Shown: one piece after another, positions 28,617-37,564 of the stretch | Layout: each line of letters starts with the position of its first letter | How positions within the stretch are numbered: the stretch's first letter is position 1 | DNA from: Methanoregulaceae archaeon | GTDB lineage: Bacteria > Armatimonadota > Fimbriimonadia > Fimbriimonadales > Fimbriimonadaceae | NCBI GenBank assembly: GCA_020850325.1 | Contig: JADZEW010000022.1 | Span: 1-64,000 of the forward strand | Length of the DNA: 64,000 nucleotides | Direction of reading: 5' to 3' | Notes under the pieces: generated by a model | What the model saw: the letters and a program-made list of their open reading frames with translations, nothing else | Told to the model about the DNA's origin: nothing | Database searches by the model: none | Program-made: the position numbers and the translations under genes

Positions 28617-30227
28617 ATGGTATCGACCATGAACGCCGAACTATTACTTGGAGACGAAGCCGTCGCTTGGGGAGCCATCGATTCCGGGATTGGAGGAGCT
28701 TTCTCCTACGCCGGAACCCCCGCCACTGAGATTCTTGAGACCATCCAGATCGTGGCTCCGCACATCTGGTCCAAGTGGTCCGCGAACGAGAAGGTCGCCT
28801 ACGAGGAAGCCCTCGGCATGTCGTACGCGGGCAAGCGGGCGCTTGTCTCGATGAAGCACGTCGGCCTCAACGTCGCCGCCGACCCGTTCATGAGCTCCGC
28901 CCTGACCGGTGCGGTGGGCGGGATTGTCCTCGCGGTCGGCGACGATCCCGGTATGCATTCCTCCCAGAACGAGCAGGACTCGCGCGTGCTCGCCGAGTTC
29001 GCGAAGATCCCCGTGTTCGAGCCCTGCAACCAGCAGGAGTGCTACGACATGACTCGCACGGCGTTCGCCCTTTCGGAGCAGTACGGCCTGCCGGTGATGA
29101 TCCGGCTGGTTACACGATTAGCTCACAGCCGGTCCACCGTGCGCCTCCGCCCCGACGACGAACGCAACCGTAGCCGTACCCGGCTGCCGCTGCCCGACCC
29201 GAACGATTGGGCGCTCGTACCCGTGAATGCTCGCCGCCGTTACCGCCGATTGCTGGGATTGCAGGGAGATCTGATCGCTGAGTCCGAGCGCTCGCTGTAC
29301 AATCAACTGACGATCCGCGGCCGGCGAGGCATCATCTGCGCGGGCATCGCCTGGAACTACGTGCGCGAGTCGCTCGGCCCCGACCCCGAGGACTCGTTGC
29401 TGCGGATCGGACAATATCCGATCCCGGTGGGGCTGATCCGCCAAATGGTGGATCACTGCGACGAGATCATCGTCGTCGAGGACGGCTATCCGGTGATCGA
29501 GCAACATCTGACCGGGATGCTGGGCGTGCCCGGCAAGTCGATCCGGGGTCGCCTAGACGGCACGCTGCCCGCCGATGGTGAACTGCTTCCCGAGATCGTG
29601 GCGCGAGCATTGGGGGTGCCGGTCGATCTGCCGATTCACGCCGATGCGATCGTGGCCGGACGTCCGCCTCAATACTGCAAGGGCTGTCCGCATGCGAACT
29701 CGATGAACGCGCTCATCGATGCCACCTCGGGTTACGAGCAACCTCTCCTCTTTAGCGATATCGGGTGCTACGCGCTCGGCATCATGCCGCCCTATCGGTC
29801 GGTGCATTCGGCGGTGGACATGGGCGCCTCGATCGGTATGGCTCATGGCGCGTCTCGGGCGGGAGCGTTCCCGGTGCTGTGTACGATCGGCGATTCGACC
29901 TTCGCCCACTCCGGCATGACGCCTCTCCTCGGCGCAGTGCTGAACGACGCGAACATCACCGTGCTGATCCTCGATAACTCGACAACCGCGATGACCGGCG
30001 CGCAAGACTCGATGGCGTCGGGGGAGCAGTTGATGGAGCTTGTGAAGGGCCTCGGGGTCAAGCACTTGCAGCTGATCGAGCCGTTGCCCAAGAACCACGA
30101 AACGAATGTGGCCGCGATCAAAGAAGCGATCGCCCACGAGGGTCTGAGTGTGATTGTGGCGAGGCGTCCGTGTATCCAGATCAAGCCTAGAAAGCTCGCG
30201 GCCAAACTGCCGCAGGTGGAGGCCTAA
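28617..30227 (+). CDS. indolepyruvate:ferredoxin oxidoreductase alpha-like subunit lacking C-terminal ferredoxin domain
   Basis: 536 aa; N-terminal pyrimidine domain, TPP region 'CKGCPHAN...SDIGCYALG...MGASIGMAHGAS..GDSTFAHSG'; ends at RRPCIQIKPRK with no CxxCxxC. Confidence 0.85.
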   Translation: MVSTMNAELLLGDEAVAWGAIDSGIGGAFSYAGTPATEILETIQIVAPHIWSKWSANEKVAYEEALGMSYAGKRALVSMKHVGLNVAADPFMSSALTGAVGGIVLAVGDDPGMHSSQNEQDSRVLAEFAKIPVFEPCNQQECYDMTRTAFALSEQYGLPVMIRLVTRLAHSRSTVRLRPDDERNRSRTRLPLPDPNDWALVPVNARRRYRRLLGLQGDLIAESERSLYNQLTIRGRRGIICAGIAWNYVRESLGPDPEDSLLRIGQYPIPVGLIRQMVDHCDEIIVVEDGYPVIEQHLTGMLGVPGKSIRGRLDGTLPADGELLPEIVARALGVPVDLPIHADAIVAGRPPQYCKGCPHANSMNALIDATSGYEQPLLFSDIGCYALGIMPPYRSVHSAVDMGASIGMAHGASRAGAFPVLCTIGDSTFAHSGMTPLLGAVLNDANITVLILDNSTTAMTGAQDSMASGEQLMELVKGLGVKHLQLIEPLPKNHETNVAAIKEAIAHEGLSVIVARRPCIQIKPRKLAAKLPQVEA

Positions 30228-30229
30228 CC

Positions 30230-33178
30230 ATGCGACACGACATCATCATCGCCGGCGTAGGCGGGCAGGGCATCCTCACTATCGCCCGCGTACTGTCTCT
30301 AGCGGCGATGGCCAAGGGACTCCATGTTAAGCAGGCCGAGGTCCATGGCATGTCGCAGCGCGGCGGCGCCGTGTACTCGCACTTGCGCATCTCGGACCGC
30401 GAGATCTTCAGCGACTTGATTCCGGCTGGGCAAGCGGACATGATCCTCGCGATTGAGCCGCTGGAGGCGTTGCGCTACGTCTCGATGCTTCGCGAAGATG
30501 GCACCGTTGTCGCAAGCACGAACGCCGAAGTCAACATTCCCGACTACCCGGCGATCGAGCGCGTGCTCGCCCATATCGCCGACTTCGAGAGCCACGTGGC
30601 GGTCGACATGGAGAAGCTGGCCCGCGCGGCGGGCGGCGTGCTGTCGGCGAACATTGTGGCGCTGGGTGCGGCCTCGCTGTACTTGGGCTTTACGATCCAT
30701 GAGTTGCAGGCCGCGGTCGAGCAGCTGTTCGAGGTCAAAGGCGAGAAGATCGTGCAGACGAACATCCGCGCGCTGCGCTTCGGCCGCACGGCGGCTTCGG
30801 CTTACCGCGAGGCGCTGGAGCGCGGAGTCCACGCGCAGCATGCCCGGGGTTGGATCGCGACGCTCTCGCCTGAGCACCTCGCCGCTGAGGATCTCGACTT
30901 CGCCGAACTCGATGTGGCGGTCGATGAAAGCCGCCTGACGGGGGCCGAGGCCCACGCCTTCGAGAGCCTGCTGCGGACGGCGTACGACGAGGATCGACGC
31001 CAACTGTACGAACATGAGGTGTACCGGCTGATCGAGTTGGTCGGGGCGATCACCCCGCCCCGCCATGCGTTTATCGCCAAGAGCTCGACCATCGCCGAGG
31101 ACGTGCTGAACGCGTACCCGGGGGACAAGGTTGTCATCAAGCTCGTTTCGACCGCGGTGGTTCACAAGACCGAAGCGGGAGCCGTGCAGATCGTGCCCAA
31201 AGACCTCGACCGGGTGCGCGCCGAAATCGAGCGAATGATCACGCGCCATGCGCCCAAAGGGCCAGTTGCCGGGGTGTTGGTCGTCGAGTTTGTCGAGCAT
31301 GCCCACGGCCTGGGGTCGGAGCTGTTTGTCGGCATTCGGGCCACCCGCGAGTTCGGTCCGGTGATCGCGGCGGGGCTGGGCGGCGTGCAGACCGAGTATC
31401 TGGCTTCGAAGATGCGTCCCGGCGTGGCGGTCGCCAAGGCAGTTGCGTGGGATATCGATGCCGAGGGGTTCCTCGAACTGTTCAAATCGACGGCGGCTTA
31501 CGACATTCTGTCGGGGCGGGTGCGTGGCCATGACCGGGTGGTCTCGGATGGCGAACTGCTACGGTGCTTCCGCGCGTTCATCTCGATCGCCCGCCAGTTC
31601 TGCGTCGATCGCGGCGAAGAAGGTCCGGACATCAACGAACTCGAAGTCAACCCGTTCGCCTTCGTGAACCAGCACTTGGTGCCGCTCGATGGGCGAGGAT
31701 CGTTGCGCCCGGCCGCGAAACCGAGACCTGCACGGCCCGAGGCTGCCGCGAAGCACCTGCTCGAACCCGAGCGAATCTCGTTGGTCGGGGTTTCCGCAAA
31801 GCCGGGGAGCTTCGGACGCGTGATTCTCGGCAATGTCCTCGAGAGCGGCTTCGATGCCGACCGAATCACGATCATCAAGCCGGATGAGGCGGAGTTCGAA
31901 GGCATCCGTTGCGTGCCGACCCTAAGCGATTTGCCTGACCCGGTCGACTTACTCGTCATCACCGTGCCCGCCAAGGCGACGCCCGAGATCATCCGCGAGG
32001 CGAACGCCTCGGGCAAGGTGCGCAGCGGGATCATCATCTCGGGCGGGGCGGGGGAGGCCGAAGGCTCGGAGGCGATTGGTGAGGAGATCGCGGCGGCGAT
32101 CCTCGAGGGGCGCGCGTTGCCGAACGGCGGGGCCGCGTTCTTGGGGCCGAACTGCATGGGCGTGCGCTCGCGGCCGGGACTCTACGATACATTCTTCGTG
32201 CCCGAAGACAAGCTTCCGATGCGCCGTGGGGGCGAACCGCAGCCGATCGCGTTAGTTTCGCAGAGTGGTGCGTTCATCGTTTCGCGGCTGAGTTCGCAAA
32301 CCGAACTCGATCCCCGATTCGCGATCTCGATTGGCAATCAATGCGACCTGACGGTGTCGGACATGGTGCGCGCGGTCGGGCTCCGCGATGACATCTCCGT
32401 GGTTGGCGTGTACCTGGAAGGGTTCATCGATCTCGACGGCGCCGACATGCTGAGGGTCGTTGCCGAGTTGCGCGAGCGCGGCAAGTCAGTGGTGTTCTAC
32501 AAGGCGGGACGCACCGAATCGGGCCGCTCGGCGGCGGCGGGGCATACCGCAGCGGTCGCGGGCGATTACGACATCTGCCAAACCGCGATGAGCTTGGCTG
32601 GTGCGTTTGTTGCCCAGGACTTCCGGGAGTTTGGCGAGGCGCTCGAGCTGGCCGTCCACCTGACGGGACGAACCGTCGGCGAGGGGCGGGTGTTTGCGCT
32701 GACGAACGCCGGCATGGAAGCGGTCGCGATGGCGGACAGCGGGGTACGGCTGAACGCACCCTCGGAAGCGCTGCACTGCGAACTCGATACGCTGCTGACG
32801 ACTCACGGTCTTCGCGGCCTGGTGAGTGCGCGGAACCCGCTTGATCTCGCTCCGGCGGCGGGTGAGGCGGCGTACGATGAACTGGTTCGTGCGGCACTGG
32901 ATTCGGCTGAGGTGGATGCGGTGATCGTCTCCTGCGTACCCCTGGCTCCGAGTCTGCACTCGTTGGCGGCTGATCTCGACCACCCGACGTCGTTCGTTCA
33001 ACTGGCGGCAAAGTGGCGCGCGCACTCGGAGAAGGCGATCGTCACCGTGTTCGACGGTGGTCCGGAGTACGATGCTCTTCGGGCGGGGATCCGCGCGGCG
33101 GGGCTGCCGGTGTTCCGCTCCGCCGACGATGCGGCGCGGCTGCTGCACCGCTGGATCAGCCAGATGGCATCGCGGTAA
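30230..33178 (+). CDS. fusion: indolepyruvate oxidoreductase beta (IorB) + ATP-grasp acyl-CoA synthetase beta + CoA-binding/ligase alpha (ADP-forming acyl-CoA synthetase)
   Basis: 982 aa; 'DIIIAGVGGQGILTIARVLSLAAMAKGLHVKQAEVHGMSQRGGAVYSHLR'; ATP-grasp 'VVIKLVSTAVVHKTEAGAVQI'; ligase 'LVSQSGAF', 'GHTAAVAG'. Confidence 0.88.
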   Translation: MRHDIIIAGVGGQGILTIARVLSLAAMAKGLHVKQAEVHGMSQRGGAVYSHLRISDREIFSDLIPAGQADMILAIEPLEALRYVSMLREDGTVVASTNAEVNIPDYPAIERVLAHIADFESHVAVDMEKLARAAGGVLSANIVALGAASLYLGFTIHELQAAVEQLFEVKGEKIVQTNIRALRFGRTAASAYREALERGVHAQHARGWIATLSPEHLAAEDLDFAELDVAVDESRLTGAEAHAFESLLRTAYDEDRRQLYEHEVYRLIELVGAITPPRHAFIAKSSTIAEDVLNAYPGDKVVIKLVSTAVVHKTEAGAVQIVPKDLDRVRAEIERMITRHAPKGPVAGVLVVEFVEHAHGLGSELFVGIRATREFGPVIAAGLGGVQTEYLASKMRPGVAVAKAVAWDIDAEGFLELFKSTAAYDILSGRVRGHDRVVSDGELLRCFRAFISIARQFCVDRGEEGPDINELEVNPFAFVNQHLVPLDGRGSLRPAAKPRPARPEAAAKHLLEPERISLVGVSAKPGSFGRVILGNVLESGFDADRITIIKPDEAEFEGIRCVPTLSDLPDPVDLLVITVPAKATPEIIREANASGKVRSGIIISGGAGEAEGSEAIGEEIAAAILEGRALPNGGAAFLGPNCMGVRSRPGLYDTFFVPEDKLPMRRGGEPQPIALVSQSGAFIVSRLSSQTELDPRFAISIGNQCDLTVSDMVRAVGLRDDISVVGVYLEGFIDLDGADMLRVVAELRERGKSVVFYKAGRTESGRSAAAGHTAAVAGDYDICQTAMSLAGAFVAQDFREFGEALELAVHLTGRTVGEGRVFALTNAGMEAVAMADSGVRLNAPSEALHCELDTLLTTHGLRGLVSARNPLDLAPAAGEAAYDELVRAALDSAEVDAVIVSCVPLAPSLHSLAADLDHPTSFVQLAAKWRAHSEKAIVTVFDGGPEYDALRAGIRAAGLPVFRSADDAARLLHRWISQMASR

Positions 33179-33188
33179 TCGCCGACTT

Positions 33189-33270
33189 GCGAGGGCACGA
33201 CGCATCCCTCGCCCACAAATGTATCCGACAATACGTTGTGGCCGCAGGGATGCATCGTGTCTGCGCCAGT
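33189..33270. repeat. REP-like palindromic element, extended ~30-bp imperfect inverted repeat
   Basis: GGCACGACGCATCCCTCGCCCACAAATGTAT / ATACGTTGTGGCCGCAGGGATGCATCGTGTC. Confidence 0.7.
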
Positions 33271-33378
33271 TCAGACTCATGCTAAGCCTAGGACCGAACT
33301 AGACTTTCTTCAAGATTGTTGCTATCCTAAACGAGGACAAACGAGCGTGCGTCTTGCCGCGTCGTAATAGGTACAGCG

Positions 33379-35022
33379 ATGAGCGAACTCGAGACTCGAT
33401 TAGCCGGCTTCCGCCGGAGGGTACGTGTGCTACAAGCGTGGCGTGGCCTCGCTCGCGGAGCGGCTTTGGGCGGGCTGGTGGCTCTTGCGCTGGCGGCGCT
33501 CGACTTCTTCAATGTTTGGTACACCGGCTGGTGGGGCGTGGCTCTGCCGATCTTGGCCGGGGCGCTCGGCGGCGTTATCTACGGATTAACGCGCAAGGTC
33601 TCAACCGCGGCGCTCGCCGACAGTATCGACCGTCGCGCCCACTTGCAGAATCGCGTCGCGACCGCGACGGAAGACCACCACGAGCAGTTTGCCGAGGCGC
33701 AGCGTGAAGACGCGCTGGCGCGCCTGGATGGGCTGAAGCCGTCGGGCGTGTATCCGGTTCGGTTCACCCGTTGGCACACCGGCTCCGTTGCTTTGAGCCT
33801 GGCCGCGGTAGCGGTTGTTCTGCTGGGCAACACCCCGATGCTGCTTTCCGCCCAGGAGCGGCAGGATCGCGAAGAGTTGAAGAAGACCGGTCAGGCCATC
33901 GAGCGGGTGGCTAAGCCCGTGCTCGAACGGCCGGATGAGGATTCGACTAGGGTCGCCAAGGAACTCGCCCAGAAGTACGACGCCTTCGGCAAAGACCTCC
34001 AGCGGGGTCGCATGCCCATGGAGAAGGCGATGGAAGAGGCCAACAAGTTGGCCGCCGAAGCCGAGCGCGCGACCAAGGAGCAAGCCGAGCGGGCCGAGAT
34101 GATCGTGTCGAAGGCGCAAGATACGCTCCTGAGGGAGGCGTTTGAGGACGCGGCTCGGGAATCGGGGATGAACCCGGACGACCTTGCCAACCTGTCGGCG
34201 GCCGAGATGCAGGCGTTGTCTCAGTTGACCGAGTCTGAGGCGGCATCGCGGGAATCGAGCCTCAACGAGCAAATGGCCGACCTCGCCAAGCAACTTCGCG
34301 AAGGGAAGAACGAAAAGGGCGAGACCCTGACCCAAGCCGAGCGCGATGCGCTCGCCAAGGAGATGGAGGCGCTCAAGAAGAACCTGCAAGATCTTAAGCT
34401 CAGCCAGAAGGCGCGTGAGTTCCTAAACCGCCTGATGAACGATCCCGATTACAAGGAACTGATGAAGATCGCGCAGGAACTGCGCAAAGCCAGCCAGGCC
34501 GCTCAGCAAAACCCCGATCGTCCGCCGCTGACCAAGGAACAGATCGAGGAGATGAGCAAGAAGCTCGAGGAACTCGCCGAGCGGCTCAGGAATGACGAGG
34601 ACCTCAAGGCGTTCATCGAAGAACTGAAGAAAGCCCTGAAGGAGGGCCAAGGGCAGTGCGACTCGGGCGGCATGTGTATGGGCCTCGGCGGATTGCTCCC
34701 GATGTGGGGACCGAGTGGCCCCGGCCAAGACCAGTTCTTCCGCGACATTGGCCAGGTGCCTCAGAACGAGCAGGAAGAGGACATCCAGGCGAAGCCGGAT
34801 GTAAAGGCCGTGAAGGGACAGCGCCAGGAGACCGGCGACGAAACGTACATGGAGATCAAAGGTCCGGCAAGCATCGGTGACCGAAGCAAGACGCCCTACT
34901 TCAAGGTGATGCCCAAGTATCGCAAGCAGGCCGAGGAAGCGCTTAACAAGGAGCAGATCCCCAAAGAACACCAAAAGCGGGTGCGCGATTACTTCGACTC
35001 GCTGAACCGGGGGAAACCGTGA
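33379..35022 (+). CDS. membrane protein with long charged coiled-coil region, in MoxR operon
   Basis: 547 aa; two TM segments then Glu/Lys/Ala-rich helices. Confidence 0.7.
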   Translation: MSELETRLAGFRRRVRVLQAWRGLARGAALGGLVALALAALDFFNVWYTGWWGVALPILAGALGGVIYGLTRKVSTAALADSIDRRAHLQNRVATATEDHHEQFAEAQREDALARLDGLKPSGVYPVRFTRWHTGSVALSLAAVAVVLLGNTPMLLSAQERQDREELKKTGQAIERVAKPVLERPDEDSTRVAKELAQKYDAFGKDLQRGRMPMEKAMEEANKLAAEAERATKEQAERAEMIVSKAQDTLLREAFEDAARESGMNPDDLANLSAAEMQALSQLTESEAASRESSLNEQMADLAKQLREGKNEKGETLTQAERDALAKEMEALKKNLQDLKLSQKAREFLNRLMNDPDYKELMKIAQELRKASQAAQQNPDRPPLTKEQIEEMSKKLEELAERLRNDEDLKAFIEELKKALKEGQGQCDSGGMCMGLGGLLPMWGPSGPGQDQFFRDIGQVPQNEQEEDIQAKPDVKAVKGQRQETGDETYMEIKGPASIGDRSKTPYFKVMPKYRKQAEEALNKEQIPKEHQKRVRDYFDSLNRGKP

Positions 35023-35996
35023 GCGCCGCTTGGTTTCGCGAGACGTTCGACGGCATCCGCACCGAACTCGGCAAGGTGATCGTTGGCCAGGATGAGATCG
35101 TGGACGGGGTCCTCATGGGGCTTGCGGCCAACGGCCACGTGTTGCTGGAAGGCATGCCGGGGCTCGGCAAGACCTTGCTGGTTCGATCGCTGAGCCAGGT
35201 GCTGCATCTCTCGTTCAGCCGCATTCAGTTCACGCCCGACTTGATGCCCGCGGACGTGACCGGAACCAACGTGCTGAGCGGTGGGCAGTTCGAGTTTCGC
35301 CGCGGGCCGATCTTCGCTCATCTGGTCCTCGCCGACGAGATCAACCGCGCCACGCCGAAGACCCAATCCGCGATGCTCGAGGCGATGCAGGAGCGGTCGG
35401 TCACGGTTGGCGGGCATCGCCACACGCTCGAAGAACCGTTCCTCGTGATGGCGACCCAGAACCCGATCGAGCAGGAGGGAACCTATCCGTTGCCCGAAGC
35501 TCAGCTCGACCGGTTCTTCTTGAAGTTGCTGGTCCCCTCACCCAGCCGAGCCGAACTCGCCGAGATCGTCACCCGCACCACGGGTTCGCTGGAGGCGGAG
35601 CTATCGCCCGTCGCCGATCGGGACGCTGTCCTCAAGATGCGGCAGGTGGTGCGCGAAGTTGCGGTTGCCGAGCCCGTCCTTCAATATGCGCTGTCGTATG
35701 TTCTTGGAACTCAGCCCGATTCGGCTGACGCGGCGCCGGTAGCCCAGCACTACCTCCGATACGGCTCGTCTCCGCGGGGTGCTCAATCCCTCATAACCGC
35801 CGGCAAGATCGTCGCCCTGCGGGCCGAGCGGTTCAACGTGGCCAAGGAAGACATCAAGCGGGTTGCCAAGGCCACGTTACGGCACCGGATCGGGCTGAAC
35901 TTCGAAGCGGAAGCAGACGGGATCACCCCAGACGCGGTGATCGAGCAACTGATCGAGCATGTCGAGCGGCGGGATCGAGACCCGCTGCCGGTGTGA
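35019..35996 (+). CDS. MoxR-family AAA+ ATPase
   Basis: 'GQDEIVDGVLMGLAANGHVLLEGMPGLGKTLLVRSLSQ', 'ADEINRATPKTQSAMLEAMQE'. Confidence 0.95.
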   Translation: MSAAWFRETFDGIRTELGKVIVGQDEIVDGVLMGLAANGHVLLEGMPGLGKTLLVRSLSQVLHLSFSRIQFTPDLMPADVTGTNVLSGGQFEFRRGPIFAHLVLADEINRATPKTQSAMLEAMQERSVTVGGHRHTLEEPFLVMATQNPIEQEGTYPLPEAQLDRFFLKLLVPSPSRAELAEIVTRTTGSLEAELSPVADRDAVLKMRQVVREVAVAEPVLQYALSYVLGTQPDSADAAPVAQHYLRYGSSPRGAQSLITAGKIVALRAERFNVAKEDIKRVAKATLRHRIGLNFEAEADGITPDAVIEQLIEHVERRDRDPLPV

Positions 35997-35999
35997 TCC

Positions 36000-36689
36000 A
36001 TGTGTGCTCGCTACACGATGCGCACGTCGGCGGAAACGCTGTTTGCCCTCTTCGAACTCGATGAGGCGGAAGAGCTTGCTGCAACACCGCCGATCGTTCG
36101 CCCGACCGACGTCGCGGCGGTAATCGTCGCCGGCGAATCTGGCCGCGTCGGTCGAATGATGCGTTGGGGTCTAGTGCCTCACTGGGCGAGCGATCTGAAG
36201 ATCGGGGTCAAGATGATCAACGCGCGGAGCGAGACCGTCTTCGAGAAGCCCGCGTTTCGTGAGTCGATCCTGAAGCGGCGGTGCCTTGTGCCAGCGGACG
36301 GGTTCTTCGAGTGGACGGACATCGTGGTCGAGGAGACTGACCTGTTCGGCGAGCCGCGAAAGAGCAAGTCGCGAAAGCAACCCCAGCTGATCACCGTCAC
36401 CGATCAACCGGTGTTCGCCTTCGCGGGGATGTACGACCGGTGGAAGGACCGCGCCACCGGTTCTGTCGTCTTCTCGTACACGATCCTCACGTGCGAGCCG
36501 AACGAGGTGGTGGTTCCGATTCACGACCGAATGCCGGTGATCCTGCGGCAGGATCGGCATGCGGCATGGCTTGACCAAGGGCTCACCGATCCGGAGGGCA
36601 TCGCGGCTCTCATGGAGCCGGTTTCGGCCGCCGTGACGCGCGTGTTCGCCGTGCCCTCGGCCGACGATCCGACGAGGCTTAGCGCATGA
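36000..36689 (+). CDS. SOS response-associated peptidase (SRAP/YedK/HMCES family)
   Basis: MCARYTMR N-terminus with catalytic Cys2, 'RWGLVPHWA', 'NARSETVFEKPAFRESILKRRCLVPADGFFEW'. Confidence 0.93.
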   Translation: MCARYTMRTSAETLFALFELDEAEELAATPPIVRPTDVAAVIVAGESGRVGRMMRWGLVPHWASDLKIGVKMINARSETVFEKPAFRESILKRRCLVPADGFFEWTDIVVEETDLFGEPRKSKSRKQPQLITVTDQPVFAFAGMYDRWKDRATGSVVFSYTILTCEPNEVVVPIHDRMPVILRQDRHAAWLDQGLTDPEGIAALMEPVSAAVTRVFAVPSADDPTRLSA

Positions 36690-37564
36690 GCCTGCTGTTG
36701 AGCCCAACCGACTTTCGGATGCTGGAGGGGCTGCGGCTCGCGCCGCGCCGGCCCTTTCATGGGCGCATTCGGGGCGAACGACTGACTCGAAGGCGGGGCG
36801 TGAGCATCGAGTTTGCCGACTACCGCGAGTACACCGAGGGCGACGACCTTCGCCACCTCGATTGGAACGTGCTGGCGCGGCTCCAGCATCCGGTGATCAA
36901 GACCTATCAGGACGAAGAGGACCTGGCCGTGTACCTGATGGTCGACGTCTCCGCGAGTATGCAGTTCGGCGCGCCGGCCAAGGCGGCACTCGCGCGCGAT
37001 ACCGCCGCGGCGCTGGCCTACGTGGGGTTATGTGGGCAAGATGCGGTGATACCGGTTGCCATCGGCGGATCGCGGCAACCGCTGGTGACGTATCGGGGTC
37101 GGTCGGCTTATGCGCGGGTAGCGGCGTGGCTCGATCGCAATCTTGCGGCCACCGGACCGTCGAACCTGGCGCAGTCGCTCCGCGAGTTCGCTCGCCAGAA
37201 TGCGCGGCCGGGGTTCATCGCGCTGCTCTCGGATGGCCTCGACCCGGCGGCCGCAAATGAGCTGCGCGTGTTGGGCGGCCGCGGCTTCGAAGTCAACCTC
37301 ATCCAGATTCTTGCCCCTGAGGAGATTGATCCCGACTTGGAAGGCGACCTTAGGCTGCTGGATGCGGAGTCTGGTGCCCAGGTCGAACTCACCGCGAACC
37401 GCGACGCGCTCCGGGTCTACGCCGAGAACTTACGAGCTCACAACGAGGGGCTGGAGTCGGCTTGCCGTCGCTTCGGCGGGCGATACCATCTTGTGCGTAG
37501 CGATACGGCGCTGAGTTCGCTCATCCGCGACCACCTTCGACCCGGAGGTTGGTTCCAGAAGTGA
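36686..37564 (+). CDS. DUF58 domain protein
   Basis: 'GRIRGERLTRRRGVSIEFADYREYTEGDDLRHLDWNVLAR'. Confidence 0.92.
   Translation: MSLLLSPTDFRMLEGLRLAPRRPFHGRIRGERLTRRRGVSIEFADYREYTEGDDLRHLDWNVLARLQHPVIKTYQDEEDLAVYLMVDVSASMQFGAPAKAALARDTAAALAYVGLCGQDAVIPVAIGGSRQPLVTYRGRSAYARVAAWLDRNLAATGPSNLAQSLREFARQNARPGFIALLSDGLDPAAANELRVLGGRGFEVNLIQILAPEEIDPDLEGDLRLLDAESGAQVELTANRDALRVYAENLRAHNEGLESACRRFGGRYHLVRSDTALSSLIRDHLRPGGWFQK

Noticed and set aside
30299-31531. 410-aa minus-strand ORF
   Set aside because: Antisense to the IorB-ACD fusion; no domain support.
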